DNA from: Rhodanobacter soli
GTDB taxonomy: Bacteria; Pseudomonadota; Gammaproteobacteria; Xanthomonadales; Rhodanobacteraceae
Direction of reading: 5' to 3'
Assembly (NCBI RefSeq): GCF_040548735.1
Contig: NZ_JBEPSD010000002.1
Location: forward strand, 620,001 to 684,000
Length of the DNA stretch: 64,000 nucleotides
The translations under genes were made by a program, and so were the position numbers. Below the pieces are notes generated by a model. It had not been told where the DNA came from, did no database searches, and saw only the letters and a program-made list of their open reading frames with translations. This document shows, one piece after another, positions 20,893-31,392 of the stretch (its first letter is position 1; the number at the start of each line of letters is the position of its first letter).

Positions 20893-21585
20893 ATGACCGT
20901 GCTGCGCCGGTTGCCGCGCTGGGCCTGGATCGGCGGCGGCATCCTCGCCTTCATCGCCGGCATGGTCAACGCCGCCGGTTACATGGGCTTTCGGCACCAG
21001 TCGATCACCAACCTCACCGGGTCCACCAGCCTGCTCGGCATCGCGGTGGGCACTGGCGACGGCGGCGAGGCATGGCACTGGCTGCTGTCGATCAGCGCCT
21101 TCGTGATCGGCGCGCTGCTCAGCGGGCTGATCGTGCAGCAACACACGCTGAAACTCGGCCGCCGTTATGGGGTGGCGCTGGTGCTGGAATCGCTGCTGCT
21201 GTTCGCCGCGGTGCCGTTGCTGGACGCCGGCAGCTCGTACGGCCTGGACCTGGCCGCGATGGCGGCCGGGCTGCAGAACGGCATGGCCAGCACCTACAGC
21301 GGCATGGTGTTCCGCACCACCCATGTCTCGGGCATGTTCACCGACCTGGGCATCTACATCGGCCAGCGCCTGCGCGGGCTGGAGGTGGATACCTTGCGCA
21401 TCCGCGTCTGCCTGCTGGTGGTCGTCACGTTCACGCTGGGAAGCGCCGTCGGTGCGATGCTGTTCCAGGTGCTGGGCGAGCGCACCCTGCTGATCCCGGC
21501 GGTGCTCACCGGCCTGTGCGGCGTGGGCTACGGCGTCTACCGCCAGTACACACTGATACGCGGAATCGACGCCGATGCGGCTTGA
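20893..21585 (+). CDS. DUF1275 (YoaK-type) membrane protein
   Basis: The 230-aa protein has about six transmembrane helices. It shows the DUF1275 pattern: FIAGMVNAAGYMGFRHQSITNLTGSTSLLG at the N-terminus and AAGLQNGMASTYSGMVFRTTHVSGMFTDLG in the middle. Its function is unknown. It starts 7 bp after lolA, so it is probably co-transcribed, and it converges on the sensor diguanylate cyclase with 12 bp between. Confidence 0.85.
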   Translation: MTVLRRLPRWAWIGGGILAFIAGMVNAAGYMGFRHQSITNLTGSTSLLGIAVGTGDGGEAWHWLLSISAFVIGALLSGLIVQQHTLKLGRRYGVALVLESLLLFAAVPLLDAGSSYGLDLAAMAAGLQNGMASTYSGMVFRTTHVSGMFTDLGIYIGQRLRGLEVDTLRIRVCLLVVVTFTLGSAVGAMLFQVLGERTLLIPAVLTGLCGVGYGVYRQYTLIRGIDADAA

Positions 21586-21597
21586 CCATCGCGCCGC

Positions 21598-24500
21598 TCA
21601 GCTGGCGACGGCGCAACGGTTGCGGCCGGCGTGCTTGGCTTCGTACAACGCCTTGTCGGCGCGCGACAGCCATTGCTCGATCGACTCGCCCGGCCGCAGC
21701 GCGGCGATGCCGATGCTGGCGGTCACCGGGATCGAGCGCCCGTCATGGTTCACCGCGGTGGCGGCCAGCGCCGCGCAGATGCGCTCGGCGATGTCCCGCG
21801 CCAGCGGTAGGCTGGTATCCGGTAGGCACAGCACGAATTCCTCGCCGCCGTAGCGGCCCACCAGGTCGCCCTGGCGGCAGTGCTGCCTGATCACCTCGAT
21901 CGCGCCGCGGATCACCGCGTCGCCGGCCAGATGGCCGTGGGCATCGTTGATCAGCTTGAAGCGGTCCAGGTCGAACAGCGCGATGCAGGCCGATCCTCCT
22001 TGCGCCCGTTCGCGCTCGAGTCCGGCCAGTTCCAGGAAGCGGCGGCGGTTGTAGACGCCGGTCAGCCCGTCGGTGCTGGCCAGTTCGTCCAGGCGGCGGT
22101 TCGCGACGAGCAGATCGCGCGTGCGCTCGTCGACTTGCCGCTGCAACTGGACCGCCTGTCGCCCCAGGTACAGGGTGCGCAAATGCACCAGCGCGGCGAT
22201 CAGCGCCGCCAGCAGCAGGGCGGCGACGATCCGGCTAAGCGTGGTTTCGTACCAGCGCGGCTTGACCGTGACCGCAAGGTCGGTCTCGACCGTGTGCGGC
22301 TGCAGGCCACGGGTGGCGGCGCGCAGGCGCAGCCGGTAGTTGCCGTGCGGCAGACTGGTGTAGATGGCGCTGGGCAGGTTGCCCTTGGGGATGACCGTCC
22401 AGTCCTCGTCGAGGCCGTCCATGCGATAGCTGTAGGCGGTCTCCATCGGCGCCTGATAGTCGAGCAGGGCGAAGTCCAGGCGCAGGTTGCGGTTGCCCCG
22501 GTCCAGCCTGATCTTCGCGTTACCGGCCGGCAGCTTGCCGAACGGCATCGCCACGCCGTTGACGACGGCATTGGTGACCGCCAGCGGTGCGGTGGCGCTC
22601 GGCAGCGGTTGCCAGTGCGGGCGGATCACGGTCAGTCCGCCCAGCCCGCCGAACAACAGCTCGCCGCCGGGCGCGCGTGCCGCGGCGACGTTGACGTAGC
22701 TGGCGATGTGCAGGCCGTCGCGGGTGCCGAGGTTGGCCACCTCGTGCGTATCGCCGTCGATCCTGGCCACGCCGTTGGACAGGCTGGCCCAGAGCCGGCC
22801 CTGGTCGTCGGCCAGCACCGCGTTGACCTTGTCGCTGGACAGGCCTTGCGCCAGGCCTATCGTCTGGAATTTCCACGCTTCGCCATCGGCCGGGGGATCG
22901 GCCACGCCCAGCCCGCCGAATGTGCTGACCCATACCTGCCCATGCGGGCCACTGCTGATCGAACCGATCAGGTCCTGCGGCAGGCTGCTGGTCTCGCCGG
23001 CGCGATGGCGCAGGTTGGTGAAGCTGCGCGGCAGACTGTCGCCGCTGGCGATGCTCAGGCCGCGGCCGGTGCCGTACCACCAGTCGTTGCCCACCTTCGC
23101 GATGTGCCGCACGGTGTCGCTGGCCAGGCTGGACGGATCGTTCGGCACGTGGCCGGCGTGTTCCAGCACGCGGGTGCGGATGTCGTAGCGGTAGATGCCG
23201 TCGTAGGTGCCGATGACGAGGCGCGGGCCATCCGGCTGCAGGCTCAGCACCGGCTTGTCGTGCAGCGCCGGCAGCACCGAGTCCTCGATCGCCAGCGTAT
23301 CCGGGTCGACCCGCGCCAGCCCCTGGGTGCCGACCCAGATCGAACCGTCGGCGGCTTCCGCGAGGCTGCGCACGTCGCGTTGCGTCTGGCTGCCGTCTAG
23401 GTGAAGGTGGCGCATGCGGCCGGCCTTCAGGTCGATCACGTCGATGTGGCCGGCGCCGAGGCCGAGCCAGATCCGCCCGCGCGAGTCGACGAAGATGCTG
23501 TGCACGTTGGTGTCGGACAGCGCGTTCTGTTCCAGCGGCGAAGGCAGCAACGAGAACGCGGTGCGCGCCTGCGGATTGTGGTGGGCGATGCCCAGGTCGG
23601 TGGCTGCCCAGATATTTCCCGAGCGGTCGCGCAGCAGGGCGCGCACCGAGTCGCCGGGCAGGGACGAGGGCACCGCCGGGTCGTGGTCGATCCGTTGCAC
23701 GCTTGGCTCGCCGGGCGCGTACTCGAGTACGCCGCCGCCGTCGGTGGCGATCCATATCTCGCCAGTGCCGGTCTGCAGGAAGTCGCGCACGGTCGCGTGG
23801 CGTGCGCTGTCCGGGTAGCCGCTGAAGCCCGGCACGCCGTGCCAGCGGCCGTCGGTATCCCGGTACGCCGCGCCGGCCTGGCCGCTGCCGGCCCACAGGC
23901 GGCCTTCGCGATCCTGCATGATCGCCCAGATCTGGTTGTCGAGCACCGTGGCGGCGGGCTTGTCCGGTGCCGCGGGCCGCACGAAGGCATGCGTGCCTGC
24001 GCGGCGGACGAACAGGCCGCCGTTGTTGCCCAGCCACAGGTTGCCGTGCCGGTCCTGCATCACGCTGAAGTTGCGTGGCGCGGCATCCGGCCCGGTGTCC
24101 ACCCGGCGGATCTTGCCGGTGCGCAGGTCGAGGTGGTCCAGCCCATCCTCGGTGGCGATCCACACGCCGCCCGCGTGATCGTCGCCCAGCGCGAAGACCT
24201 TGCGGTCGGAGAGGCCGTCGTCGCCGACCGGATAGACATGGAAGCTGTTGTCCGCCGGCTCGAAGCGGACCAGGCCGCCGGCATTGGTGCCGATCAGCAG
24301 GCTGCCGTCCGGCAGCGCGAGCAGGCTGCGCACGTAGGCGTCGGGCAGGCCGGGGACCTTGCCGCTGCCGGCGCCAAACACCTGCAGGCGGTAGCCGTCG
24401 TAGCGCACCAGTCCACCCATGGTGCCGATCCAGACCAGGCCGTCGCGGTCCTGGGCAATCGCGGTGGTGATCGAATGCGGCAAGCCGTCGGAAATGCCGA

Positions 24501-24639
24501 CCTGGTCGAACCAGGGCGCGTCGAACGGAGCCCAGGGATCGCCGCTGCCGGCGCTGGCCGGGGTGCACAGGAAGAACAGCAGGAACAGACCGGCAAGACG
24601 CAGGCGGAAGCGGCGGCGACAGAAGCGCGCGCCGGTCAT
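21598..24639 (-). CDS. Two-propeller (reg_prop) sensor diguanylate cyclase
   Basis: This is a 1013-aa membrane sensor that makes c-di-GMP. An N-terminal signal/anchor (about 1-33) is followed by many WIGT/GGLVRYDG-type propeller blades (reg_prop repeats, about 45-700). A Y_Y_Y-like immunoglobulin fold (about 710-820), one transmembrane helix (about 830-850), a short coiled coil and a GGDEF domain complete it. The active site is GGEEF (931-935). An RQGD motif ending five residues earlier forms a canonical inhibitory I-site, so product feedback is expected. The periplasmic part resembles hybrid two-component glycan sensors; the ligand is unknown. The ATG at 24639 gives the best signal peptide; another ATG lies at 24696. 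Confidence 0.88.
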   Translation of the reverse strand: MTGARFCRRRFRLRLAGLFLLFFLCTPASAGSGDPWAPFDAPWFDQVGISDGLPHSITTAIAQDRDGLVWIGTMGGLVRYDGYRLQVFGAGSGKVPGLPDAYVRSLLALPDGSLLIGTNAGGLVRFEPADNSFHVYPVGDDGLSDRKVFALGDDHAGGVWIATEDGLDHLDLRTGKIRRVDTGPDAAPRNFSVMQDRHGNLWLGNNGGLFVRRAGTHAFVRPAAPDKPAATVLDNQIWAIMQDREGRLWAGSGQAGAAYRDTDGRWHGVPGFSGYPDSARHATVRDFLQTGTGEIWIATDGGGVLEYAPGEPSVQRIDHDPAVPSSLPGDSVRALLRDRSGNIWAATDLGIAHHNPQARTAFSLLPSPLEQNALSDTNVHSIFVDSRGRIWLGLGAGHIDVIDLKAGRMRHLHLDGSQTQRDVRSLAEAADGSIWVGTQGLARVDPDTLAIEDSVLPALHDKPVLSLQPDGPRLVIGTYDGIYRYDIRTRVLEHAGHVPNDPSSLASDTVRHIAKVGNDWWYGTGRGLSIASGDSLPRSFTNLRHRAGETSSLPQDLIGSISSGPHGQVWVSTFGGLGVADPPADGEAWKFQTIGLAQGLSSDKVNAVLADDQGRLWASLSNGVARIDGDTHEVANLGTRDGLHIASYVNVAAARAPGGELLFGGLGGLTVIRPHWQPLPSATAPLAVTNAVVNGVAMPFGKLPAGNAKIRLDRGNRNLRLDFALLDYQAPMETAYSYRMDGLDEDWTVIPKGNLPSAIYTSLPHGNYRLRLRAATRGLQPHTVETDLAVTVKPRWYETTLSRIVAALLLAALIAALVHLRTLYLGRQAVQLQRQVDERTRDLLVANRRLDELASTDGLTGVYNRRRFLELAGLERERAQGGSACIALFDLDRFKLINDAHGHLAGDAVIRGAIEVIRQHCRQGDLVGRYGGEEFVLCLPDTSLPLARDIAERICAALAATAVNHDGRSIPVTASIGIAALRPGESIEQWLSRADKALYEAKHAGRNRCAVAS

Positions 24640-24837
24640 GCGTCGCGCAACCTGCCCGGCAGGCGTGCGCCGGCACGGCCTGTCGCGATCATCCATCCGG
24701 AAGGAAACTGCCCCCTTGCCTTCACCTGCGTCCTGCCCCCGACAGCGCGTAGCGGGCCAAACACCGCTGCGTGGCGGGATCATACCGGCAATCGGCGGCG
24801 GCCAGATGAACCGGCAGGCATGGCTTATCATGCCCGG

Positions 24838-26175
24838 ATGCCCCGTCCTGTCTCGCCATCCACCCCCGGCCTGTTCGCCGAACCCGACGCGCTCAAGCCG
24901 CTGGCCGAACGCATGCGCCCGCGCAGCCTCGATGAAATCGTCGGCCAGCAGCGCCTGGTCGGTCCGGACAAGGCGCTGCGCCGCGCGCTGGAGGCCGGCA
25001 AGATCCATTCGATGGTGCTGTGGGGTCCGCCCGGCTGCGGCAAGACCACGCTGGCTCTGCTGGTGGCGCGCTATGCGGACGCGGATTTCCGCGCGATTTC
25101 GGCAGTGCTATCCGGCTTGCCGGACGTGCGCAAGGCGCTGGCCGAGGCCGAGGTGAACTTCGCCCAGGGCCGGCGCACCGTGCTGTTCGTCGACGAGGTG
25201 CACCGCTTCAACAAGACCCAGCAGGATGCCTTCCTGCCGCACATCGAGCGCGGCGTGATCATCTTCATCGGCGCCACCACCGAGAACCCCTCGTTCGAGC
25301 TGAACTCCGCGCTGCTGTCGCGCTGCCGCGTGCACGTGCTGGAACCGGTTTCCACCGACGACATCATTGCCGCATTGAAACGCGCGCTGGTGGATACCGA
25401 GCGCGGCCTTGGCGAGTTGCAACTGCAGGTTGCCGACGAATCGCTGGATTCGATCGCCCAGGCCGCCGACGGCGACGTGCGCCGCGCGCTGACCCTGCTT
25501 GAAATCGCCGCCGAGCTGGCCGAAGACAGGCGTATCGACGAAACCACGCTGACCCAGGTGCTGGCCGACCGCACGCGCCGCTTCGACAAGCAGGGCGAGC
25601 AGTTCTACGACCAGATCTCGGCGCTGCACAAGTCGGTGCGCTCGTCCGATCCCGATGCGGCGGTGTACTGGCTGTGCCGCATGCTCGACGGCGGCGTCGA
25701 TCCGCTGTACCTGGCCCGGCGTATGACGCGCATGGCGGTGGAAGACGTCGGCCTGGCCGAGCCGCGGGCCTGGCGCATGGCGCTGGACGCGTGGGATACC
25801 TACGAGCGCCTGGGCAGCCCCGAAGGCGAGCTGGGCCTGGCCCAACTGGCGATCTGGCTGGCGATTTCGCCCAAGAGCAACGCTGCCTACATGGCCTACA
25901 ACAAGGCCCGCGACGCGGTGCGCAGCGGCGGCACGCTGGAAGTGCCGATGCACCTGCGCAACGCGCCGACGAAATTGATGAAAGGCCTCGGCTACGGCAA
26001 GGGCTACCAGTACGACCACGACGCCGAAGGCGGCGTCGCGCTGGACCAGCAATGCCTGCCCGATGCGCTCGCCGGCAGCGTGTTCTACGAGCCAGTCGAA
26101 CGCGGCCTGGAACTGCAACTGCGCGAAAAACTGCTGGCCCTGCGCGCCGCCCGCGCCAAGGCGCGCGGCAAATAA
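24838..26175 (+). CDS. rarA: Replication-associated recombination protein A
   Basis: RarA (MgsA) is a AAA+ ATPase acting at stalled replication forks. The 445-aa product has Walker A GPPGCGKTT (63-71) and Walker B LFVDEVH (116-122). The sensor segment is ATTENPSFELNSALLSRC. The C-terminal tetramerisation region carries the conserved YDQISALHKSVRSSDPDAA and MHLRNAPTKLMK. An in-frame ATG six codons earlier (24820) is possible. It is divergent from the diguanylate cyclase with about 200 bp between. Confidence 0.95.
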   Translation: MPRPVSPSTPGLFAEPDALKPLAERMRPRSLDEIVGQQRLVGPDKALRRALEAGKIHSMVLWGPPGCGKTTLALLVARYADADFRAISAVLSGLPDVRKALAEAEVNFAQGRRTVLFVDEVHRFNKTQQDAFLPHIERGVIIFIGATTENPSFELNSALLSRCRVHVLEPVSTDDIIAALKRALVDTERGLGELQLQVADESLDSIAQAADGDVRRALTLLEIAAELAEDRRIDETTLTQVLADRTRRFDKQGEQFYDQISALHKSVRSSDPDAAVYWLCRMLDGGVDPLYLARRMTRMAVEDVGLAEPRAWRMALDAWDTYERLGSPEGELGLAQLAIWLAISPKSNAAYMAYNKARDAVRSGGTLEVPMHLRNAPTKLMKGLGYGKGYQYDHDAEGGVALDQQCLPDALAGSVFYEPVERGLELQLREKLLALRAARAKARGK

Positions 26176-26253
26176 CGCCGGCTGCTGCGCGCGCCCTTGC
26201 TGCCGCCTCGGTACCCGGCATAGATTCGCCGCATCAACCGGGGAGGGTGAGTC

Positions 26254-26832
26254 ATGCGCATACTCGTGGCGGGTCTGATCGGCGGCGTCGTGATGTTCCT
26301 GTGGGGCGTGGCGGCGCACATGGCGCTGGGGTTGGGCGATGCCGGCATCCGGTTGCCGGCCAACGAAAACGCGGTGTTGAGCAGCCTGCACGAAGGGCTT
26401 GGCAGCCAGCCCGGCATCTACATCCTGCCATCGCTGGATCCGAAGAAGATGGGTGACGAGGCGGTGCTCAAGGCGTACTCGGAAAAGGCGGCGACGTCGC
26501 CGTATGCCTTCGTGGTCTACCTGCCGCAAGGCGAGGACATGATGCAGATGGGGCCGCAGATCGGCCGGCAATGGGCGTCCGACACACTCGCCGCGCTGGC
26601 GCTGGCCTTCATGCTGGGGCTGGCCGGGCTGGGTTTCCGGCGGCGCGTGGCACTGGCAGCCGTGGCGGCGGTATTCACCTGGCTGTGCACGATGGTGCCG
26701 TACTGGAACTGGTATCGCTTCCCGCTCGATTTCACCCTGGCCGCACTGGTCGAGCAACTCGTCGGGTGGCTGCTCGCCGGCGCCGCGATGGCCTGGTGGC
26801 TGGGCCGCAGCGAACGCAAGCTGGCCAGCTGA
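26254..26832 (+). CDS. Hypothetical integral membrane protein
   Basis: I do not recognise a named family for this 192-aa protein with certainty. It has an N-terminal membrane helix (about 3-28), a polar periplasm-facing segment with LPANENAVLSSLHEGLGSQPGIYILP, and about three C-terminal helices including WLCTMVPYWNWYRFPLDFTLA. A GGGGAGGG ribosome site precedes the ATG. Similar proteins of the LPANE...PG(I/V)Y type occur as unknowns in proteobacteria. A strong hairpin just downstream separates it from serS. Confidence 0.7.
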   Translation: MRILVAGLIGGVVMFLWGVAAHMALGLGDAGIRLPANENAVLSSLHEGLGSQPGIYILPSLDPKKMGDEAVLKAYSEKAATSPYAFVVYLPQGEDMMQMGPQIGRQWASDTLAALALAFMLGLAGLGFRRRVALAAVAAVFTWLCTMVPYWNWYRFPLDFTLAALVEQLVGWLLAGAAMAWWLGRSERKLAS

Positions 26833-26842
26833 GTTGTTCCCT

Positions 26843-26877
26843 GCACCCTTCCCCTGCGTGCAGCAGGGGAAGGGTGC
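26843..26877 (+). terminator. Strong hairpin downstream of the 192-aa membrane protein
   Basis: A perfect 15-bp stem (26843-26857 with 26863-26877) with a 5-nt loop lies 10 bp after the stop codon. It lacks a T-run, so it may act as a transcript-end stabiliser or a terminator that does not depend on U residues. Confidence 0.6.
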
Positions 26878-26920
26878 AAGCGTGCGCTGCATTGCGGCAG
26901 CAGCCACCCGGCAGCGATAA

Positions 26921-28608
<1,688 letters not shown>

Positions 28609-28656
28609 TAAACTTCCGTCACTGCTGGCTGAGCAAACCTGCCTGCAAAAATTTAT

Positions 28657-28785
28657 GGAGAGATGGCCGAGTGGTTTAAGGCAGCAGTCTTGACGCGAAG
28701 GCAGGATGCCGAAGCGGACAGCGGCAACGCCGCTGGCCCCGAAGGGGTGTAGGGCAGGATGCCCGGAACAAAACTGCCGTGGTGG
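28657..28785 (+). pseudogene. Interrupted tRNA-Ser copy with palindromic insert
   Basis: Bases 28657-28693 repeat the 5' half of the downstream tRNA-Ser with one substitution (37 nt, to the end of the TGA anticodon). A 76-nt insert (28694-28769) follows, then 28770-28785 resumes like the anticodon-stem 3' side and variable arm with one change. The T-arm and acceptor 3' side are missing. The insert is made of hairpins: GGCAGGATGCC, AGCGGCAACGCCGCT, GGCCCCGAAGGGGT and GGGCAGGATGCCC. It looks like a REP/BIME-type element. The leader ahead of both copies is also similar, so a tandem duplication followed by insertion and decay is likely. Confidence 0.75.
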
Positions 28786-28821
28786 CGCGCAACGCGCGCC
28801 TTGCCGCAGACAAAAGTTTAC

Positions 28822-28911
28822 GGAGAGATGGCCGAGCGGTTTAAGGCAGCAGTCTTGAAAACTGCCGTAGTGGTAACACTACCGTGGGTTCGAATCCCAC
28901 TCTCTCCGCCA
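28822..28911 (+). tRNA. tRNA-Ser(UGA)
   Basis: A complete 90-nt class II tRNA including the encoded CCA. The acceptor stem is GGAGAGA with TCTCTCC, the anticodon loop is CTTGAAA (anticodon TGA), the extended variable arm contains TAGTGGTAACACTA, and the T-arm contains GGTTCGAATCC. It lies at the boundary to lower-GC accessory DNA, a common integration site for islands. Confidence 0.97.
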
Positions 28912-28946
28912 ATACCGTAAACGCTTACATAATCGACCTATTCAGC

Positions 28947-28973
28947 AGGGGCGCCCAGGTGGGAGCCCTTTTG
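28947..28973 (+). terminator. Probable terminator after tRNA-Ser
   Basis: An imperfect GGGC/GCCC hairpin followed by TTTT lies about 40 bp after the tRNA. It fits a short Rho-independent terminator, though the loop is tight. Confidence 0.4.
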
Positions 28974-28989
28974 CCTTTAATGGTGCCTC

Positions 28990-29925
28990 TTACATGCTTG
29001 TTGACACCGCCAGATGCTTGTTTCTCCGTATCTGAAGATGGACCTTGTTTTCAAGAATGGCTTGGTCGATGTAGGGCAACTCGGACTCCGTCGGCACCTT
29101 TAGTTGGTCTGAGAAGATGAAAATTTCCCGGCCCTTGTAAACCGTTGAGGCGTTGTACTGGAGGTCATAGAGGAATGATCGGCGCTTTCGGTAATGCCAC
29201 AGGATTTCCGGGGCGCTGTCGTAAGACACCATCCACTTGTGGCGGACCTTGGCCTGGATAAACTTGGCGATACGTTCGTGATCGTCTGGGCCATATGAGT
29301 TCAGGTAAAGCCGGCTTGCCTTGTCGAAGTAGGGTGGGTCGCAGTAGACCAGCGTGTCAGCTGGCAGCGTGTCCACATGCTCCGTCATAAACCGTTCGGC
29401 ATCCCAGTTCTTGACCACGATGGAAGATTTGCGGTCTGCGATGGTTTCGATGCGGCGGATGAGTTCATTGCGGGTGAATCTGGCATCCATCTTCCAGTTT
29501 CCTGTCTGGTCAAGGCCACCAATCACCCCGCCGGATAGGACACCTGAGCGGTTGCAGCGGTTGAGGAAAAAAGCGCTGTATCCAACCTCGAGGAGGGTAT
29601 GACCCTTTGGGTTCCGGACGATGTCTTGTCGTTTCCGCCACTCCGCAATGGTCATCGACGCAGAGGCAATCATGCTGTTCAGAGCATCGGTTTCCTTCAA
29701 TACCGAGCGCCAAAATGCATAGATGGGTAGAGCCGAATCATTGAGGTGAATCTTGCGAACATGCTTCCGCAGGAGCAGTTCCAGAGCCACCCCGGCACCA
29801 CCGGCATAAGGCTCTGCATATTCTCCGCCAATCATATTGTTGGCTTCGAGGACTTCCACCAAAAATGGAGTGAGCTTCTGCTTGCCGCCTGGATAGCGGA
29901 GTGGTGTGTGGTATCGGGTTGACAT
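28990..29925 (-). CDS. D12-class (Dam-type) N6-adenine DNA methyltransferase
   Basis: The 311-aa protein matches the MethyltransfD12 family, which methylates adenine N6 within short sites, usually GATC-like. Motifs are the N-terminal RYPGGKQKL (10-18), the AdoMet site EPYAGGAGVAL (38-48) and the catalytic DPPYF (206-210). The C-terminal extension (about 250-311) exceeds standard Dam (278 aa). It follows the ParB-like gene by 12 bp on the same strand, forming a two-gene operon. No restriction nuclease with a recognisable motif is adjacent, so its partner could be the ParB-like protein or the divergent unknown. Recognition sequence is not predictable here. Confidence 0.88.
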   Translation of the reverse strand: MSTRYHTPLRYPGGKQKLTPFLVEVLEANNMIGGEYAEPYAGGAGVALELLLRKHVRKIHLNDSALPIYAFWRSVLKETDALNSMIASASMTIAEWRKRQDIVRNPKGHTLLEVGYSAFFLNRCNRSGVLSGGVIGGLDQTGNWKMDARFTRNELIRRIETIADRKSSIVVKNWDAERFMTEHVDTLPADTLVYCDPPYFDKASRLYLNSYGPDDHERIAKFIQAKVRHKWMVSYDSAPEILWHYRKRRSFLYDLQYNASTVYKGREIFIFSDQLKVPTESELPYIDQAILENKVHLQIRRNKHLAVSTSM

Positions 29926-29937
29926 GATGCCGCCGCC

Positions 29938-31392
29938 TCAGTTCATCGCTTCAAGGAGCGGAAAGATGTTTCCAAACAGCACCACGATGTCGCCGGGGCG
30001 CAGGGAGAAATTCGGATTGTGGACAAGCTGGTTCATCGAGGTCACGGAAAGGAGACCATCCTTTCGGGCAAGCTCCGTCATGGCGCCGTGCATGACTTTG
30101 AGAGCGTCCTTGTCCTTTTCGTCATTCGTCAGGTGGTTCGTGATGTCTCGTAGGACATCGACTAGCGATCGATCCCGGCCATCCTTTGCGGCCTTGAGTC
30201 CGGCGCCTTTATGGTCAACGCAGTAGGCCTTGGCTGATACCTCAAACATGCTGCGCACAAGGAAGCAAAATGCTATCGGATTTTTGTCGAGGTTGAGCTC
30301 CTGGAGCTCGCCTCGCAAGGACACAACTTTTTCCCGGTTCTTGCCGCGAGGGGTGAAGCCTTTGAGGATGCGCTTGACGCGACGAGGGTCGTCCATCGCT
30401 ACGGCCTTCGGTCCTTTCTCTTGTCCGGTAGCACCTCCCGGTGTGGTGCCTGAATCCTGCCCACCCATGCCTGAGCCTTGACCATTGGTTTCACTGGAGT
30501 TGCCTCCGCTAGGCCTCTCTCCGGTATCAGAAGGGTTGTTGGTCGTCGAGGTTGAAGTACCGCTGGTCGTAGTCCCAAACTTGCCCTGCCCTGGTAAGGG
30601 CGGAATACCATAGGTCGACGCGAAATCCGTCTTGCGGACGCCGTCGAATCCCAGTTCCTGCTGGCCGATATCCTTGATGATGTTTTCCAGCTCAACACGG
30701 TTCTTGATCCTCGGATATGCCTTGGCCACCTCGGGGCTGTTGGCACAACCCAGTCGAGTCGCAACGCGCTTCATTGCTTCTTCGAGGACCGTCAGGTGGA
30801 AATCGCCTGCCCACCGTTGCGCTTGATGGTCTGTGAGGTTCTTGCCTTTCTGTAAATATTTTTCAAGCAGATCAAGAGCTGGCTCGGATGTTCCGTTCTC
30901 AGCCCGGTTGTGTCTTGCCTTTGCTACTGCCGTCCATTTGTCGCGTCCCGCCTTTTCACCCTTGCCGTGGGTCAGGCTGCGGATGCGATTGACGAGCTCT
31001 GTTTCGTCTGGCCCGTAGATCGCGGTAGGAACGCTGGAGTTGTCCTTTTTCCAACCCTTCGGCAAGGACTGAATGGCATCTAGAACGCTGGAGGGAACTG
31101 GAAGACCCTTCGTTAGAATTAGGCCATGGATCAGTTTCAGGGCGGAGATGCGCCGGTTTCCCTCTTTGACGACGAGAGCAGCGCGCAGACCCGCCCCATC
31201 CTTTTGCACCAAGATATTTTCCGTGGGCAAGTAGCCATCTTCGAGCAAGCTATGGGTCAGTGCCCAAAACCAATCCGGGTTCGTAGCGATAATTGCCTCA
31301 ACGGCGCTGCGCTCATCTGGCTGCGGCAAAGTTCGGTAATTGCTCAAGTCGAGTCGCAGATTCTTGACCGGCGTAAGCGTAGTAACTGGCAT
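29938..31392 (-). CDS. ParB/Srx-like domain protein of unknown function
   Basis: The 484-aa protein has an N-terminal ParB/sulfiredoxin-like domain. Residues 48-62 (SLLEDGYLPTENILV) and the core VVKEGNRRISALKLI at 75-89 match the GxRR nucleotide-binding pattern of that fold. A helical region follows (about 120-265), then a low-complexity Gly/Ser/Thr linker (about 270-336) and a C-terminal helical domain with VDVLRDITNHLTNDEKDKDAL. No HTH or nuclease motif is evident, so plasmid partition is unlikely. It precedes the adenine methyltransferase in one operon. ParB/Srx folds occur in several defence nucleases and CTPase switches; a regulatory or defence role is only an inference. Confidence 0.7.
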   Translation of the reverse strand: MPVTTLTPVKNLRLDLSNYRTLPQPDERSAVEAIIATNPDWFWALTHSLLEDGYLPTENILVQKDGAGLRAALVVKEGNRRISALKLIHGLILTKGLPVPSSVLDAIQSLPKGWKKDNSSVPTAIYGPDETELVNRIRSLTHGKGEKAGRDKWTAVAKARHNRAENGTSEPALDLLEKYLQKGKNLTDHQAQRWAGDFHLTVLEEAMKRVATRLGCANSPEVAKAYPRIKNRVELENIIKDIGQQELGFDGVRKTDFASTYGIPPLPGQGKFGTTTSGTSTSTTNNPSDTGERPSGGNSSETNGQGSGMGGQDSGTTPGGATGQEKGPKAVAMDDPRRVKRILKGFTPRGKNREKVVSLRGELQELNLDKNPIAFCFLVRSMFEVSAKAYCVDHKGAGLKAAKDGRDRSLVDVLRDITNHLTNDEKDKDALKVMHGAMTELARKDGLLSVTSMNQLVHNPNFSLRPGDIVVLFGNIFPLLEAMN

